This document shows, piece after piece, positions 61,969 to 64,000 of a stretch of 64,000 bases of DNA. Origin of the DNA: Pseudomonas sp. SLFW (lineage in GTDB: Bacteria > Pseudomonadota > Gammaproteobacteria > Pseudomonadales > Pseudomonadaceae); assembly GCF_009905615.1 (NCBI RefSeq), contig NZ_JAAAKW010000022.1, forward strand, positions 1 to 64,000. The letters run 5' to 3'. A program made the translations under genes and the position numbers. The notes under the pieces were generated by a model. The model was not told the origin of the DNA, ran no database searches, and worked only from the letters and a program-made list of their open reading frames with translations. How positions within the stretch are numbered: the stretch's first letter is position 1; every line of letters starts with the position of its first letter.

Positions 61969-62238
61969 TTACATCGGGGTCAGCGAACCGGTGCCGTGTG
62001 GGGTCTTGATGGAGGTGCATGTGCCAGCGGGTACGTTTTTCCAGGCGTTGGTCTGGTAGTCGGTTTTGGAGGTGCCTGCGCAGGTGGTACCGGCGCCAGC
62101 CTTGCAATCGTTTTTGCCAGCCATCGATACGCCGTAGCATTTTTCCATGGCAGGCGCGGAGCCTGTTTCAGCAGCGCTGACGCCAGTAGCGATGGAAGCG
62201 AAAGCCAGAGCGACAGCAGCGAGGGAAAGAGTTTTCAT
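61969..62238 (-). CDS. bufA1: DUF2282 bufferin precursor peptide
   Basis: An 89-residue precursor with a cleavable signal ([22 protein letters not shown]). The mature part keeps four cysteines, C34 (EKCYG), C45 (NDCKAG), C53 (TTCAGTS) and C74 (GTCTS), and the DUF2282 core [22 protein letters not shown]2282 proteins are bufferins: the DUF692 enzyme modifies core cysteines and the exported peptide chelates copper. First gene of the operon; the leader 62239-62390 should carry a copper-responsive promoter (inference). Confidence 0.92.
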   Translation of the reverse strand: MKTLSLAAVALAFASIATGVSAAETGSAPAMEKCYGVSMAGKNDCKAGAGTTCAGTSKTDYQTNAWKNVPAGTCTSIKTPHGTGSLTPM

Positions 62239-62390
62239 CAGGGGTATCTCCAGGTTTTTGAATGAGAGAATCGCGGCACCGGCATGACAGCCATGCTGTG
62301 CATCAGATTCGAGGGGTAGTTCGCTGGAGATTCGAAATCGGTTACGGCCCTCTGCAGATTTTTTTAAAAAAACTTCTGGTCACCTTGAAA

Positions 62391-63296
62391 TCAGCCCACC
62401 ACACCGTATTCGAGCAACAGGTTCGACAACCAGTCCATGAACACCCGACAGCGTTGCGGCAGGTGCCGCCGGTGGGCGTAGAGCAGCGAGACAGGCATCG
62501 GGGCGGGCAGGTAATCCGGCAGGACTTCCACCAATTCGCCGCGTTCGAACTGGTACTCGTGCGCCAGTCGCGGTACCTGCACGATGCCCAGCCCACCGAG
62601 GCATGCGGCTTCGTAGGCTTCGATGTAATTGACCGTGACGCTGCTGGGCATCGGCACGTGATGGTCCTTGCCGTCCCGGTGGTATTCGAACGTGGCCGTG
62701 CTGGCCCCGAACGCTGACACGTAGTTGATCAACTGATGCTGCTGCAGGTCGTCGAGGGTCTGGGGAATGCCGAACCGCTCGGCGTATTCGACGCTGACGC
62801 AATTAACCATCTGAAAGTGGCCGATCTTGCGCGCCACCAACGTGGTGTCAGGCAGCTCACCCACCCGCATCACGCAATCGAACCCTTCGCGTATCAGGTC
62901 GACGCGGCGGTCGGTGCTGCTGATCTCCAGTTCGATCAAGGGATGCCGATCAATGAATTCGCGAACGCGCGGCATGACCAGCCGACGAGCGACGGCGGTG
63001 GGCATGTCTACCCGCAAACGACCGCTGAGCACGGCGTTGTCCTGACGAAACAGGCCTTCCAGTTCGTCCATCTGTGCGAGCAAATCCTTGCTGCGTTCGT
63101 ACAGCGCCTGGCCATCCGGTGTGGTCTGGACTTTGCGCGTGGTGCGCTGAAGCAGCCGGGTGTCGAGCAACTGTTCGAGGGCACGAATCTGTTCCGACAC
63201 GCTGGAGCGCGGCAGCCCCAGTGCATCGCTGGCCAAGGTGAAACTGGACAGTTCCGCGACCCGGACGAAAGTCTTGAGCAGGTCGAGTTTGTTCAT
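62391..63296 (-). CDS. LysR-family transcriptional regulator (SDR neighbour)
   Basis: A 301-residue LysR protein: HTH at KTFVRVAELSSFTLASDALGLPRSSVSEQIRALE, effector domain from about residue 92 (GRLRVDMPTAVAR). It diverges from an SDR gene across 123 bases and probably regulates it (inference). The stop at 62391 is 150 bases upstream of the bufferin precursor start on the same strand; whether it shares any transcript with bufA1 is unclear. Confidence 0.92.
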   Translation of the reverse strand: MNKLDLLKTFVRVAELSSFTLASDALGLPRSSVSEQIRALEQLLDTRLLQRTTRKVQTTPDGQALYERSKDLLAQMDELEGLFRQDNAVLSGRLRVDMPTAVARRLVMPRVREFIDRHPLIELEISSTDRRVDLIREGFDCVMRVGELPDTTLVARKIGHFQMVNCVSVEYAERFGIPQTLDDLQQHQLINYVSAFGASTATFEYHRDGKDHHVPMPSSVTVNYIEAYEAACLGGLGIVQVPRLAHEYQFERGELVEVLPDYLPAPMPVSLLYAHRRHLPQRCRVFMDWLSNLLLEYGVVG

Positions 63297-63419
63297 CGTG
63301 GGAGGCCTATTGTTCGTGGTGGTCGATCAGTCATGTCGATCAATGCGGGTTTATCTGGTGGTACGCCGAACAATACAGTGGTCGCCACTGACTGAATACA
63401 GCCAATTGAGGGCATCACC

Positions 63420-64000
63420 ATGAGTCAAAAGATCGCGATCATCACCGGCGCCAGCCGCGGCCTGGGCAAAAGCGCAGCGCTTCATCTGGCTCGGGAAGGC
63501 GTGGCCATCATAGGCACTTATCACAGCCGTGAAGACGAGGCGCAGCGTGTAGTCGCTGAGATCGAAAACCTCGGTGGCAAGGTCAAGATGCTGCAACTGG
63601 ACGTGGGCGACAGCAGCCGTTTCGAGACATTTGCCACGCAGGTGTCGGCGCTGCTGAGTGCTTATTTCAAGGCGGAGCGCTTTGATTTTCTGGTCAACAA
63701 TGCGGGTATCGGCATGTACGCCAGCTGCGCGGAGACCACCGAGGCGCAGTTCGACCAGTTGATGAACGTGCATTTCAAGGGGCCGTTTTTCCTGACCCAG
63801 AAACTCTTGCCGCTGATCGCCGACGGTGGGCGGATCGTCAACATCTCATCCGGCCTGGCGCGGTTCTCACCGGTGGGCTACGCGGCGTATGCGTCGATGA
63901 AGGGCGGTATCGAAGTCTGGACCCGCTACCTGGCCAACGAACTGGGGCCTCGGGGCATCACCGTGAACGCCTTGGCCCCTGGCGCCATCGAGACAGACTT
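63420..64000 (+). CDS. SDR-family oxidoreductase, 3' end outside the window
   Basis: A short-chain dehydrogenase cut by the window edge after about 193 codons. The cofactor motif is TGASRGLGKSAALHL (TGxxxGxG), NNAGIGM is the NNAG motif, and the catalytic Ser-Tyr-Lys run is SSGLARFSPVGYAAYASMKGG (YxxMK), followed by GPRGITVNALAPGAIETD. It diverges from a LysR gene. ATG 63420. Confidence 0.9.
   Translation, partial: MSQKIAIITGASRGLGKSAALHLAREGVAIIGTYHSREDEAQRVVAEIENLGGKVKMLQLDVGDSSRFETFATQVSALLSAYFKAERFDFLVNNAGIGMYASCAETTEAQFDQLMNVHFKGPFFLTQKLLPLIADGGRIVNISSGLARFSPVGYAAYASMKGGIEVWTRYLANELGPRGITVNALAPGAIETD

Overview
The window is a GC-rich, tightly packed chromosomal segment from a fluorescent Pseudomonas (fluorescens/syringae-type lineage). 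This is inferred from protein content (DUF1652, CobW/CobN/CbtAB set, PnuC plus NadR kinase, SSS symporter, MocR and LysR regulators), from codon use, and from at least twelve REPIN-type palindromes carrying the GGGAGCGAATTCATTCGCGAA core. No rRNA, tRNA, prophage, transposase or CRISPR array was recognised. Most of the sequence looks like core or semi-core genome; the short palindromic repeats are the main mobile-like component.

Layout. 1-541: non-coding, repeat-rich. 542-3060: minus-strand cobalamin genes cobM, cobE, cbtA, cbtB behind a cobalamin riboswitch. 3145-10191: a second, divergent cobalamin riboswitch leads into cobW, cobN and a chelatase ATPase gene whose end carries a -1 programmed frameshift signal (A AAA AAG, 5-nt spacer, 14-bp stem) that would fuse it to a VWA domain. 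10249-29997: a mixed region with a VpsR-like enhancer-binding-protein homologue, NadR kinase/PnuC, UppP, azoreductase, an SOS-type radical SAM/TIGR03915 DNA repair pair with a LexA box, a symporter/2-hydroxyacid dehydrogenase pair, an isochorismatase-like hydrolase divergent from a GlxA-type regulator, and a DUF1615 lipoprotein. 30826-41608: a co-directional signalling cluster with stressosome genes rsbR, rsbS, rsbT, an ATPase-SpoIIE phosphatase fusion, two histidine kinases, a bacteriophytochrome kinase, a stand-alone response regulator and a large hybrid kinase. 41853-57381: housekeeping and accessory metabolism (FKBP, semialdehyde dehydrogenase, two CMD/AhpD proteins around a MocR regulator, LysE exporter, TreS-like enzyme, MFS, Sir2, HDOD, IlvE, serine hydrolase, GloA). 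57595-59735: a Tat-exported small subunit with a GMC dehydrogenase. 59850-62238: a bufferin-type (DUF2282/DUF692/DUF2063/DoxX) copper-peptide operon. 62391-64000: a LysR gene divergent from an SDR gene that runs off the window.

How genes work together. The two riboswitches would couple cobalt uptake (CbtAB), late corrin-ring enzymes and cobalt insertion (CobN plus the I and D subunits made from one frameshifted gene) to cobalamin level. The 30.8-41.6 kb cluster joins a partner-switching stressosome to red/far-red light sensing and phosphorelay proteins. No sigma factor lies nearby, so its output is probably through the kinases and response regulators. The bufferin operon would make a periplasmic copper-buffering modified peptide.
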